A stretch of DNA of 64,000 nt from Natrarchaeobaculum aegyptiacum (GCF_002156705.1 NZ_CP019893.1:2666001-2730000); one strand, 5' to 3'; positions 1-7,418 are shown, counted from the first letter of the stretch. Numbers and translations are program-made. Notes: a model not told the origin generated them from the sequence alone.

Positions 1-493
1 CGGTCGAACTCGGCCAAGTGGCCCCACTGCAATCAACGCTCGCGTGAGGGTATTTCTCTGTTCGATCGACCGATCTGAGGCCGATTCGAACGAATCTCTA
101 TACCTCGTCGAACACATTGCATAACAGTATATTATATTGATGGTTCGTGGAAATGGTCCCTCAGAGTGAGTCGTACCTGTACCGAATGATTCCGTACCTT
201 GCCCCATATTCGGGGTATTTTGCGGGATTTGCCCTGTCTGACCGCACGCCTGCACGATTGGACTGCCGCCGGTCGAGAGCTGGCCTCAAATGACCGATAG
301 CGCCCGACGTTCGCCCGAAGGACCACGAACTGCCATCGAGGTTGCTGAAACGCGCCTACTACTATAGTTCTGATATTTTTATCGAATGATATTCTTTCCG
401 ACAAGATGTCCTCGTCGTCGTTCGATCCCGCCTCACCGCGGTCACAGAGGATAGACTCGAGAATTTATATACGAACGTGCGGCCAACGGGGCT
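1..493. other. Intergenic / unassigned left edge
   Basis: No convincing gene is seen. One plus-strand frame stays open from the edge to a stop at about 45 and could be the last residues of a gene lying to the left, but it is too short to identify. The stretch is clearly richer in A and T than the rest of the window (AT run near 118-140; 361-395) and holds small hairpins, such as GATTCG-AA-CGAATC near 82-95 and CCCC/GGGG around an ATATT loop near 205-218. A 90-codon minus-strand frame (132-404) starts with TTG and resembles nothing I know, so it is not called. Confidence 0.4.
464..471 (+). promoter_or_regulatory. TATA box of the DUF3006-like gene
   Basis: TTTATATA is centred about 27 bp before the ATG at 494. 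This is the usual spacing for a haloarchaeal promoter giving a leaderless or nearly leaderless transcript, and it supports the chosen start. Confidence 0.6.
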
Positions 494-907
494 ATGTCGC
501 AACGACGACCACCAAGTCGCAGATCGTTCCTCGTCGGCGCCCTCGCGTCGAGCGTCATCGTCCCCACGGCTGTACGTGCACGGTCACCACCCCGAACGAT
601 CGACTTCTCGGCCGAACCCTCGAGAGACGATTCGGAGTCCGACGATCCCGACGACGCTGACGGGGACGAAGACTGTCGAGACGACGACCGCCAGCGAGTC
701 GAACTGTTCGTCGCCGTCGTCGACCGAATCGTCGACGGTGAACACGTCGTCTTGCTCCTCGAGGACGGTGGCGAGCTCGTCGACCAGCACGTCGAGCCCG
801 TCGGGTCGTTCGAGGCGGTCGCCGAGAGCGATATCCTCTTCGTCGCACTCGAGGACGACGCCCTCCTCGCGTACCAACACCTCGAGGAACGACCGGCGAT
901 ACGGTGA
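494..907 (+). CDS. Tat-exported DUF3006-like small protein
   Basis: 137-residue protein. Residues 1-30 form a twin-arginine signal (RRSFLVGALASS) without a lipobox, so export in folded form is expected. A very acidic Asp/Glu linker follows (about 40-65). The C-terminal 65 residues (VDRIVDGEHVVLLLEDGG) resemble DUF3006, a small beta-rich domain of unknown function built around a V-D-R-I/F-E-x-x-x-A-V-L motif. The start is supported by a TATA box 27 bp upstream. The stop overlaps a longer reading of the next gene, but that gene's real start is further on. Assignment to DUF3006 rests on motif resemblance only; the molecular role is unknown. Confidence 0.7.
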   Translation: MSQRRPPSRRSFLVGALASSVIVPTAVRARSPPRTIDFSAEPSRDDSESDDPDDADGDEDCRDDDRQRVELFVAVVDRIVDGEHVVLLLEDGGELVDQHVEPVGSFEAVAESDILFVALEDDALLAYQHLEERPAIR

Positions 908-996
908 CGGACTCGAGGGTCTTTGCCGAACACTGTTCGGGCCATGCCCAGTTCGAAGAAACGATGGTTCGATTCGAACGGACAATCATGAACGAA

Positions 997-1004
997 TTTA
1001 TGTA
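997..1004 (+). promoter_or_regulatory. TATA box of SDR gene
   Basis: TTTATGTA lies about 26 bp before the ATG at 1027. It supports that start over the longer open frame that begins at 904 and over the in-frame ATG at 988. Confidence 0.6.
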
Positions 1005-1026
1005 TCAGTCGGCCGTTGCCGTGCGT

Positions 1027-1788
1027 ATGCGACTGGAAGACAAGACGGTGGTCATCACGGGTGCGGCATCGGGGATCGGACGCGAAACGGCACGCCGATG
1101 CGCCGAGGAGGACGCCCACGTCGTCGTGACGGACGTCGACACTGCCGGCGGCGAGGACGCCGTCGCCGAACTCGAGGAGATCGGGGCCGAAGCGACGTTT
1201 TACGAACTCGACGTCACCGACAGCGACCGTGTCCACGAGGTCGTCGACGAGGTCGCCGACACGATCGGTCTCGACGTGATGGTCAACAACGCCGGCACCG
1301 GACATCCCGGGGACAGTCTCGAGGACATCGACGACGGCGTTCGGGACTTCGTGATCGACATCAACGTCAACGGCGTCTGGAACGGCTGCCACGCTGCCTT
1401 GCCCCACATGAAAGAACAGGGTCACGGCTCGATCGTCAACGTCGGCTCGCTGGCAAGCATCCTCGGGCTTCCCAAGCAAGCCGCCTACTCGACGACGAAG
1501 GCAGCCGTCCTCAACCTCACCCGGACGATCGCCGCCGAAGCCGGCCCCTACGGTGTCCGTGCCAACGCCGTCTGTCCCGGCTTTACGGAAACCCAGATGC
1601 TAGAGCAGTACCTCGAGACCCAGGGTGACCCGGAGGCGGCTCGAGAGGCGATGGCCGAGCAGTACCCGCTCAAGCGGCTGGGTGAACCCGAGGAGATCGC
1701 CAACTCGATCCTGTTTCTCGCGAGCGACGAATCGTCGTTCGTCAGCGGGCACGGCCTCGTCGTCGACGGCGGGTTCTCGACCTGCTGA
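1027..1788 (+). CDS. Short-chain dehydrogenase/reductase (FabG/glucose dehydrogenase-like)
   Basis: 253-residue classical SDR: NAD(P)-dependent oxidation of an alcohol or reduction of a ketone, in the cytosol. Visible motifs: TGAASGIG dinucleotide-binding loop (about residue 12), acidic D at the end of beta-2 (VVTDVD), NNAG (about 90), catalytic Ser in NVGSLAS and Tyr/Lys in AYSTTK (about 155-159), then the C-terminal VVDGGFS common to FabG-like enzymes. The acidic residue after beta-2 favours NAD over NADP. The start at 1027 rather than 904 is chosen because family homology begins there and a TATA box sits 26 bp upstream. The substrate cannot be told from sequence. Confidence 0.88.
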   Translation: MRLEDKTVVITGAASGIGRETARRCAEEDAHVVVTDVDTAGGEDAVAELEEIGAEATFYELDVTDSDRVHEVVDEVADTIGLDVMVNNAGTGHPGDSLEDIDDGVRDFVIDINVNGVWNGCHAALPHMKEQGHGSIVNVGSLASILGLPKQAAYSTTKAAVLNLTRTIAAEAGPYGVRANAVCPGFTETQMLEQYLETQGDPEAAREAMAEQYPLKRLGEPEEIANSILFLASDESSFVSGHGLVVDGGFSTC

Positions 1789-1833
1789 CACCGACGACTC
1801 TCTGGGCGAGCAGTGGTCTCACAGGTCGGATCG

Positions 1834-1846
1834 AAACCGGTTTTTT
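1834..1846 (+). terminator. Possible transcription terminator after SDR
   Basis: AAACCGGTTT runs into six T residues 45 bp past the SDR stop. Archaeal termination uses T-runs, so this is a plausible end of the SDR transcript. It is not certain. Confidence 0.35.
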
Positions 1847-1895
1847 GCCTCGGATCGTTTCACCAGAGTAACCAGTCCACAACTCCCCGTGACCT

Positions 1896-2402
1896 ATGAC
1901 CCTCACTCCAGCACTCGTCGACGTCGGTTCCACCCTCGAGGGGACGTCCGGCGTCGTCCAGTACCTCCTCGTCTTCGTCTTCGCGATGATCCCGTTGATC
2001 GAGCCGTTCATCGTGATCCCCGTGGCCATCGGCCTCGGTCTCGACCCCGTTGCGACCGGCCTCGCCGCCTTCGGAGGCAGCGTCACTGCGGTCACGCTCA
2101 TCGTCCTCGCCCACGAGCGCGTAGTAACCTGGTGGATGCGTCGACGTGCCAGCCCGGACGACGGCGCCGACTCGAGCGCACGGTACGATCGCGCCCGTCG
2201 GCTCTGGGACCGGTACGGCAACGCCGGTCTCGCGTTCGCCGGCCCACTTCTCGCCGGCTTGCACCTCACGGCGCTCGTCGGCGCAGTCGTCGGTCGTGAC
2301 ACCCGCATACTGCTCGGCTGGCTCACGATCGGTCTCGGCGCCTGGACGGGCGCCATCGTCGCCGCTTCGGTGTTCGGACTCTCGTTGCTCGGGCTCGCGT
2401 GA
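1896..2402 (+). CDS. Small multidrug export family membrane protein
   Basis: 168-residue integral membrane protein with about four hydrophobic helices: residues ~20-45, 50-70, 105-125 and 135-165. The loop between helices 2 and 3 is charged and ends in RRRASPDDG. The N-terminal block containing FVFAMIPLIEPFIVIPVAIG is typical of the Sm_multidrug_ex family (COG2426 type), whose name comes from weak evidence; true transport substrates are not established. It stands alone between a T-run and a convergent hydrolase gene 23 bp away. Confidence 0.72.
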   Translation: MTLTPALVDVGSTLEGTSGVVQYLLVFVFAMIPLIEPFIVIPVAIGLGLDPVATGLAAFGGSVTAVTLIVLAHERVVTWWMRRRASPDDGADSSARYDRARRLWDRYGNAGLAFAGPLLAGLHLTALVGAVVGRDTRILLGWLTIGLGAWTGAIVAASVFGLSLLGLA

Positions 2403-2425
2403 CCGACCCGTGGACCGGTCGCCGA

Positions 2426-3397
2426 TCACTCCTCCTGACGGATTGCGACGCTCGCGAGCTGGTCACCCGCCGTCACCGTCGCCTCCCGTGTCAGCGCGTA
2501 GAGGACGCCACTGCGGTCGGCGACGGCCTCCTGTACCGGCTCGTACGTCTGTGGATCGTAGATCGTGCCGAGATCGGTCCCTTCGTCGAGTTCCTCGCCC
2601 ACCTCGAGAGCCGGATTCGGACGGAACAACCCCGATCCGGTCGCCGTAACCTGACCCAGGTGATTCCGGGCGGCCGTCGGCGACCGATCCGGAACGTCGC
2701 CGGGCAGCATCTCGAGGTAGCGACAGACCGCGAGCAGGCCGTCGACACCGAGTTCGACGGCATCCTCGAGAATCTGTTTGTTGTGGGCGAGTTCGGGCGT
2801 GATCGCGGGAACGCCGTTCTCGGCGGCGGCGACCCGAAGTTTGCCCGCGAAGCCGCGGCGGTGCCACTTCTCGGAGGCGTCGTCGTCTGCGGGTTCGGCG
2901 ACCAGCAGGCCGGTACCGAACCCTCGCGCGAGCCGTCGCGATCGCTCGTCGCCCTCGCGGTAGACGACGTGCGGGAGCATGTTCGGACTACCAGTGTGGA
3001 GGTCGACGACCGCGTCGGCGTCGGCGACGTACTCCCAGAGTCGCGCAGCCATCCGCTGGTGGAGCGTCCCCTCCTCGTCCCCGGGCCACACGCGGTTCAT
3101 GTTCGGGTGGACGCTGTCGATCACCTCGGGCGTCGTGTAGGAGACGCGATCGAACGTCAGTGGATTCGCGACGGGAACGGCGACGATCGTTCCGGCGAGG
3201 TCCTCGAGCGGCAGTCGGTCGTGGAACCGTCGAAGCGTCTCCGTGCCGTTGATCTCGCGGCCGTGCTGGGCGGCCTGCACGTAGAGCGTCGGTCCATCTT
3301 CGGACCCGCGGTAGGTGTGGACCGTCGTCGAGATGGTCAGCCCGGAGGGCAACGTCTCGAGGGTCACGGTCTCGGCCGTGTGCGTTCCGGCGGTCAT
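2426..3397 (-). CDS. Succinylglutamate desuccinylase/aspartoacylase-family metallo-hydrolase
   Basis: 323 residues, M14-like zinc amidohydrolase. Zinc ligands are visible as H and E in QHGREING (about 43-50) and H in VDLHTG (about 135); a conserved TPELAH segment (near 200) may supply the catalytic Glu. The C-terminal third (LFRPNPALEVGEELDEGTDLG) is the beta-barrel domain seen in AstE/AspA relatives. Enzymes of this family remove acyl groups from amino acids, but the haloarchaeal members are uncharacterised and no arginine-succinylation genes are nearby. The gene converges on the preceding small membrane protein and is divergent from the cyclophilin gene. Confidence 0.82.
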   Translation of the reverse strand: MTAGTHTAETVTLETLPSGLTISTTVHTYRGSEDGPTLYVQAAQHGREINGTETLRRFHDRLPLEDLAGTIVAVPVANPLTFDRVSYTTPEVIDSVHPNMNRVWPGDEEGTLHQRMAARLWEYVADADAVVDLHTGSPNMLPHVVYREGDERSRRLARGFGTGLLVAEPADDDASEKWHRRGFAGKLRVAAAENGVPAITPELAHNKQILEDAVELGVDGLLAVCRYLEMLPGDVPDRSPTAARNHLGQVTATGSGLFRPNPALEVGEELDEGTDLGTIYDPQTYEPVQEAVADRSGVLYALTREATVTAGDQLASVAIRQEE

Positions 3398-3543
3398 AGT
3401 GGGCCGTACTTCCGCTGGCGGTATGTAGCTGCGGGACGGTTGCAGGACACTCGAGACGGCATCCGAGCCGTGATCACGCCCGTTCGTGGAGACACCGTGA
3501 CCAGACCACCATCGTTTTCACCTGGCGCGCCGTCGGCGGGGAT

Positions 3544-4062
3544 ATGGGAGACGTTACTGCGACACTCCACACGAATAGAGGAGACATCGAGGTCGAACTG
3601 TACGACGAGCGCGCACCGCGCACGGTCGACAACTTCGTCGGCCTCGCCACCGGCGGCAAGACCTGGACGGACCCCGAGACGGGCGAAGAAATCGAGGGCG
3701 AGCCGCTGTACGACGACGTGGCGTTCCACCGCGTCATCGAGGACTTCATGATCCAGGGTGGCGACCCGACCGAGACCGGCCGTGGCGGCCCCGGCTACCA
3801 GTTCGACGACGAGTTCCACGACGACCTGCGCCACGACGACGAGGGTATCCTGAGCATGGCCAACTCCGGGCCGGACACCAACGGCTCGCAGTTCTTCATC
3901 ACGCTCGGCCCCCAGCCCCACCTCGACGGCCGCCACTCCGTCTTCGGAAAAGTCACCGACGGGATGGACGTCGTCCACGAAATCGGCAGCGTCGACACCG
4001 ACCCCAACGACCGCCCGCGCGAGGACGTCGTCCTCGAGTCGGTGTCGGTGAACTACGACTGA
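3544..4062 (+). CDS. Cytosolic cyclophilin-type peptidyl-prolyl isomerase
   Basis: 172 residues, one cyclophilin domain covering nearly the whole chain, no signal peptide. Active-site features: [15 protein letters not shown] (Arg of F-H-R, Gln of Q-G-G-D), [17 protein letters not shown] (substrate pocket) and [11 protein letters not shown]. Catalyses proline cis-trans isomerisation during folding. The ATG at 3544 begins directly with the first beta-strand. It is followed 117 bp later by a lipoprotein paralogue with long stretches of identical DNA. Confidence 0.93.
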   Translation: MGDVTATLHTNRGDIEVELYDERAPRTVDNFVGLATGGKTWTDPETGEEIEGEPLYDDVAFHRVIEDFMIQGGDPTETGRGGPGYQFDDEFHDDLRHDDEGILSMANSGPDTNGSQFFITLGPQPHLDGRHSVFGKVTDGMDVVHEIGSVDTDPNDRPREDVVLESVSVNYD

Positions 4063-4147
4063 TCACCGGTTCGAACTGGAACGATACCGTATCGATTCGG
4101 CCGGGCTGGATCGACTGTACCGATCGACCGGACTCGAACCGATATCG

Positions 4148-4152
4148 TTTTT
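4148..4152 (+). terminator. T-run between the two cyclophilin genes
   Basis: A GTTTTTG tract 86 bp after the first cyclophilin stop and just ahead of the second gene; a weak candidate terminator. It could equally be part of the second gene's promoter region. Confidence 0.25.
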
Positions 4153-4179
4153 GTCTACTCGAGCGCACTGACCGCCACG

Positions 4180-4830
4180 TTGTCCACCCCACGATCCCAC
4201 CGACGGACCTATCTCTCACTCCCAGCCTCGAGTCTCGGTATCGCCGTCGCCGGCTGTCTCGACCGCTCGGCGGACGAGGTACCTGAACGGACTTCCACCG
4301 ACGCCGACGACGATCGACAATCGGACGCAACCTTGCACACGAGTCTGGGCGACGTCGCGGTCGAGCTATATGCCGACCGTGCCCCGCGTACGGTCGACAA
4401 TTTCGTCGGCCTCGCTACCGGTGACCGGACGTGGACCCACCCCGAGACTGGCGAAGAGATGGCGGGGAAACCGCTGTACGCCGACGTCCTCGTTCACCGC
4501 GTCGTCGAGGGGTTCGTGATCCAGACCGGCGATCCAACCGGCACCGGTCGTGGCGGCCCCGGCTACCAGTTCCACGACGAGTTCCACGACGACCTGCGCC
4601 ACGACGACGAGGGTATCCTGAGCATGGCCAACTCCGGGCCGGACACCAACGGCTCGCAGTTTTTCATCACGCTCGCCCCGACGCCTAACCTCGACGGTCG
4701 CTACTCCGTCTTCGGAAAAGTCACCGACGGGATGGACGTCGTCCACGAAATCGGTGCCGTCGACACCGACGAGACGGATCGACCGCTCGAGGACGTCTTC
4801 CTCGAATCGGTGTCCGTCCACGGCGACTGA
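4180..4830 (+). CDS. Exported cyclophilin, Tat lipoprotein paralogue
   Basis: 216 residues read from a TTG codon at 4180; no ATG or GTG fits better ahead of the signal. Residues 7-27 look like a Tat signal (HRRTYLSL) ending in a lipobox (AVAGC), then an acidic linker (about 28-48) and a full cyclophilin domain. Against the upstream paralogue the active-site block Q-G-G-D is Q-T-G-D here, while F-H-R has become V-H-R; both changes touch catalytic-groove positions. It is expected to be anchored outside the membrane and help fold secreted proteins. Much of the 3' half is identical in DNA to the upstream gene, which points to tandem duplication with recent gene conversion. Confidence 0.85.
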   Translation: MSTPRSHRRTYLSLPASSLGIAVAGCLDRSADEVPERTSTDADDDRQSDATLHTSLGDVAVELYADRAPRTVDNFVGLATGDRTWTHPETGEEMAGKPLYADVLVHRVVEGFVIQTGDPTGTGRGGPGYQFHDEFHDDLRHDDEGILSMANSGPDTNGSQFFITLAPTPNLDGRYSVFGKVTDGMDVVHEIGAVDTDETDRPLEDVFLESVSVHGD

Positions 4831-4937
4831 GTGTCCAGTCGCCGCGACGGGGCCGGTGGGAGGGTTGTGCCTCGAGCCGATCGCCCACGCCAGAATCGGG
4901 GACGGGTCTTTAGGCCGCTCGACGGTGTACCCGACCC

Positions 4938-5894
4938 ATGACCTTCACGGCAGCCGACGTCCCCGACCAGACCGGTCGAACGATCGTCGTCACGGGCGCA
5001 AACAGCGGCATCGGCCTCGAGGCGACGCGCGAACTCACACGTAACGGCGCGACGGTCGTCATGGCCTGCCGGAGCCCCGAGCGGGGTGACGACGCTGCAG
5101 CCGACGTTCGCCGAGACGTCCCCGACGCCGACCTCCGGATCGAGCACTGTGACCTTGGGGACCTCGAGTCGGTTCGTGCGTTTGCCGACCGTATCGACGA
5201 GCCGATCGACGTGCTGGTCAACAACGCCGGGACGATGGCGATCCCGCGCTCGGAGACCGTCGACGGGTTCGAGACCCAGTTCGGGGTCAACCACCTCGGT
5301 CACTTCGCGCTCACGGGACTCCTCCTCGAGACCCTGCTCACAGGAACCGACGACGGCCCGGCGGCGCGAGTCGTGACGGTCTCGAGCGGCGTCCACGAAC
5401 GCGGCGAGATCGACTTCGACGATCTGTACGGTGAGCAGTCGTACGATCCATGGAGCGCCTACGCCCAGTCGAAACTCGCGAACGTACTGTTCGCCTACGA
5501 ACTCGAGCGGCGGTTCCGGACGGCCGACGCGAACGCGAAGAGTCTCGCCGTCCACCCGGGATACGCCGACACGGAACTCCAGTTTCGCGGTCCCAGGGAG
5601 GCGGGGTCCCATCTCGGATTACTCGTTCGCCGGGTCATGAACGCGGTGCTCGCCCAGTCACCCGAGCAGGGTGCGCTGGCGACCCTGTACGCCGCCACCG
5701 CACCGGAGGCAGAAGGCGGCGGATACTACGGCCCCGGCGGACTCGCCTCGATGCGTGGCTCGCCCGACCGGCAGGCGTCGTCGGACCTGTCCTACGACCG
5801 CGACCTCGCACGGCGGCTCTGGCGGGTGTCACGCGAGGAAACCGGCGTGTCCTACGACCTCCCGCGCCCTGCCCCGACCGTCGAGTCGTCGTAA
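4938..5894 (+). CDS. Short-chain dehydrogenase (retinol-dehydrogenase-like)
   Basis: 318-residue extended SDR of the kind annotated as retinol dehydrogenase or WW-domain oxidoreductase-like. Motifs: TGANSGIG (about 21-28), R after beta-2 in CRSPER, suggesting NADP(H); NNAGTMA (about 95); catalytic Ser in TVSSGVHE; Y-x3-K in AYAQSKLANVLF. The C-terminal 100 residues (arm YYGPGG) are longer than in FabG-like SDRs, as expected for this group. Start at 4938 gives the normal MTFTAADVPDQTGR lead. Substrate unknown. Confidence 0.85.
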   Translation: MTFTAADVPDQTGRTIVVTGANSGIGLEATRELTRNGATVVMACRSPERGDDAAADVRRDVPDADLRIEHCDLGDLESVRAFADRIDEPIDVLVNNAGTMAIPRSETVDGFETQFGVNHLGHFALTGLLLETLLTGTDDGPAARVVTVSSGVHERGEIDFDDLYGEQSYDPWSAYAQSKLANVLFAYELERRFRTADANAKSLAVHPGYADTELQFRGPREAGSHLGLLVRRVMNAVLAQSPEQGALATLYAATAPEAEGGGYYGPGGLASMRGSPDRQASSDLSYDRDLARRLWRVSREETGVSYDLPRPAPTVESS

Positions 5895-5957
5895 CAGCTG
5901 GCGGCCGTATCTGTCGGGACCGCAACTCGAAAGACCGCCGGCCCGAACCGTCGCCCA

Positions 5958-6296
5958 ATGAGCGACGACGGCATCCAGCGAGCCAGCGACGTCGGCTCGA
6001 GCGACGCACCCCCGGTCGAGGAGAAGCCCTACAAGATCGTCTTCGAGGCCAACCGCTGTTTCGGTGCGGGCAAGTGCGCCGAGGTCAGCGACAACTGGAT
6101 CATGTCCCTCGAGTCCGGCATCGCCAGACCCCGCTCGTTCTTCGTCGGTGAAGACGACCTCGAGCACAACGTCCGTGCCGCAGCGGTCTGTCCGGCGAAG
6201 AAAGACGATGGCTGCATCCACGTGATCGACCGACGAACCGACGAGGAGGTCGCGCCCGACCCGCACGGTGATGGTACGCTGAGCGTCGACTGGTAA
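5958..6296 (+). CDS. Single-cluster ferredoxin ([3Fe-4S]-type spacing)
   Basis: 112 residues. The cysteines are arranged C-x5-C (CFGAGKC, residues ~34-40) and later VCPAKKDDGC near residue 80. The first cysteine group lacks the middle Cys of a [4Fe-4S] cluster, like the C-V-G-A-G-x-C pattern of actinobacterial ferredoxins that carry a [3Fe-4S] centre and serve P450s. An extra Cys seven positions after the C-P motif is unusual. The N-terminal 25 residues are acidic and disordered-looking. It lies 63 bp after the SDR gene and could be co-transcribed, suggesting a redox partnership; that link is inference. Confidence 0.75.
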   Translation: MSDDGIQRASDVGSSDAPPVEEKPYKIVFEANRCFGAGKCAEVSDNWIMSLESGIARPRSFFVGEDDLEHNVRAAAVCPAKKDDGCIHVIDRRTDEEVAPDPHGDGTLSVDW

Positions 6297-6342
6297 GGAC
6301 GCTCGTGGACTTTTCTCCCGCCTGATTGGATCGAACAACTGG

Positions 6343-6447
6343 CCGCGGGAACGGACGCGAACATCGAAACGCACATTCCCTATGGGAGATACCCGTCGAC
6401 TGCTTCTGTGCGAGGGTAGCCAAGCCAGGCCAACGGCGGTGGGCTTA
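6343..6447 (+). repeat. Direct repeat, upstream copy: tRNA-Leu promoter plus 5' half
   Basis: 105 bp that recur at 6628-6732 with one mismatch (C at 6392, A at 6677). The last 38 bp (6410-6447) equal the first 38 nucleotides of tRNA-Leu(UAA); identity stops inside the anticodon loop. Past the break the sequence has no tRNA 3' half, so this copy cannot make a working tRNA. The upstream 67 bp duplicate the promoter region, so a short RNA could in principle be transcribed. Confidence 0.9.
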
Positions 6448-6627
6448 CCACGCCGGGACCTTTTGCTGCGTTCTGCTCACTGACTCGCGGGTTTCACCCG
6501 CTCGTCTACGCGCGGCGAAGCCGCGCTATCGTTCGCGTCACTGGCAAAATCTCCACCAAAAGCCATCGTCACCCCCTCCGGGGGTTCCTCGGCCCGCGAT
6601 CTCACGCCGTTCGATCGCGGTACTCGA
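6448..6627. other. Palindrome-rich spacer between the two tRNA-Leu repeats
   Basis: 180 bp with no gene. It contains three perfect stem-loops with three-base loops: GCGGGT-TTC-ACCCGC (6487-6501), GCGCGGC-GAA-GCCGCGC (6510-6526) and ACCCCC-TCC-GGGGGT (6571-6585). Similar triloop hairpins occur in the other protein-poor stretches of the window. This looks like accumulated intergenic filler or an inserted remnant that split an older tRNA copy. Confidence 0.6.
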
Positions 6628-6732
6628 CCGCGGGAACGGACGCGAACATCGAAACGCACATTCCCTATGGGAGATAACCGTCGACTGCTTCTGTGCGAGG
6701 GTAGCCAAGCCAGGCCAACGGCGGTGGGCTTA
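6628..6732 (+). repeat. Direct repeat, downstream copy (promoter and 5' half of the intact tRNA)
   Basis: Second copy of the 105-bp repeat, 285 bp from the first. It includes the real tRNA promoter region, where CCTATGGG around 6663-6670 sits about 27 bp before the tRNA, and continues into the intact tRNA-Leu gene. Confidence 0.9.
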
Positions 6733-6779
6733 AGACCCGCTCCCGTAGGGGTCCTTGGGTTCGAATCCCAACCCTCGCA
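6695..6779 (+). tRNA. tRNA-Leu (anticodon UAA)
   Basis: 85-nt gene. The acceptor stem GCGAGGG (6695-6701) pairs with CCCTCGC (6772-6778), discriminator A at 6779. The anticodon stem GTGGG/CCCGC encloses loop CTTAAGA with TAA at 6731-6733. A long variable arm (class II, about 6741-6752) and the T-arm GGTTCGAATCC (6757-6770) identify leucine. No CCA is encoded and no intron is seen. The decoded codon is UUA, the rarest leucine codon in such GC-rich genomes. Confidence 0.96.
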
Positions 6780-7229
6780 TTGCTGCTGCGAGCAATCCAC
6801 CAGCGGCTGCTGCCCATTCCAGAACCGCATCACGGTTGGCGTAGAACTCGAAGTCGGAATCGTCGAACTGTCGCTCCGTCTTCGAAGTTTTAGTTCGATT
6901 CAGTACTTATATTGGTCACTCGAGCGGACGGCACCCGAGACTCGAGTCACTCCGATACCGATGGCGGCCCTGCCTCAACTGGTTAGTTTCCTAACGTTCT
7001 TAACTGATGATTACGAATAGAACAAACGCGCACGAAAGTGCGCAGAGCCGGAGTGGCCAGTTTCAATGAACTACTCCGGCTCAACGACCTGCCCCCGCGA
7101 AGCGGGAGCAATCCATCATTGACACTGGCGAAATAAAGACCTGCCGACGTTTCGCCGACCCGGCCACACCTGTGGCTGGCACGCTCGCTGGATTGGCTGC
7201 TGCTGCGTCGGGGCCTGAACACGACACGC
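6780..7229. other. Intergenic stretch with nested inverted repeats
   Basis: No protein gene is supported. 6880-7020 is relatively AT-rich and contains TATA-like sites (TTATAT near 6907; CTTAAC at 6999). The structured segment 7028-7129 is listed separately. After it comes GCCACA-CC-TGTGGC near 7163-7176, another short palindrome. Nothing else is recognisable. Confidence 0.5.
7028..7129 (+). ncRNA. Putative structured RNA with pseudoknot architecture
   Basis: Four pairings fit in 102 bp. P1: GCGCAC-GAAA-GTGCGC (7028-7043), closed by a GNRA tetraloop. P2: GAGCCGGAGT (7045-7054) with ACTCCGGCTC (7073-7082), ten perfect pairs. P3: 7056-7069 with 7116-7129, 13 of 14 pairs, starting inside the P2 loop and ending beyond P2. 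P4: CCCGC-GAA-GCGGG (7094-7106). P2 and P3 interleave, so they form an H-type pseudoknot or two exclusive folds. A TATA-like CTTAAC at 6999 would start transcription close to 7028. No protein frame of note lies here. The strand is assumed from that promoter and the GNRA loop. A decayed mobile-element end is the main alternative. Confidence 0.45.
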
Positions 7230-7418
7230 ATGGTCTCGAGACTCACCATCCACTCTGACTGTGGCACCGACATACGAATCGTACCGACCGACGACCCGCC
7301 GGTCTGTCCGGACTGCACGACTGCGTTCAGGCTGTCGCTCGTCGACCGTTCCACCACTGACTCCAGCACACATGCACCCGGCACTCGCAACGGCAGTGTC
7401 TCGTATCGCGGCCCGTGA
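7230..7418 (+). CDS. Possible small C-x2-C protein
   Basis: 62-codon frame with ATG at 7230. Its first half (HSDCGTD, then CPDC) looks like a minimal zinc-binding motif of two Cys plus possible His, and composition up to residue ~45 is normal for the organism. The last 16 codons overlap the HalOD1 gene in another frame, and no promoter is evident. It may be a small real gene translationally linked to the next one, or a chance frame. Confidence 0.3.
   Translation: MVSRLTIHSDCGTDIRIVPTDDPPVCPDCTTAFRLSLVDRSTTDSSTHAPGTRNGSVSYRGP

Noticed and set aside
132-404. 90-codon minus-strand frame with TTG start
   Set aside because: No family resemblance, unusual composition for this organism and no convincing promoter.
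442-1479. Long minus-strand frame opposite the DUF3006-like and SDR genes
   Set aside because: It is a shadow frame caused by GC-rich third codon positions of the real plus-strand genes.
6326-6733. 135-codon plus-strand frame with an internal repeated peptide
   Set aside because: The repeated peptide comes from reading the 105-bp tRNA repeat as protein; it overlaps the tRNA gene.
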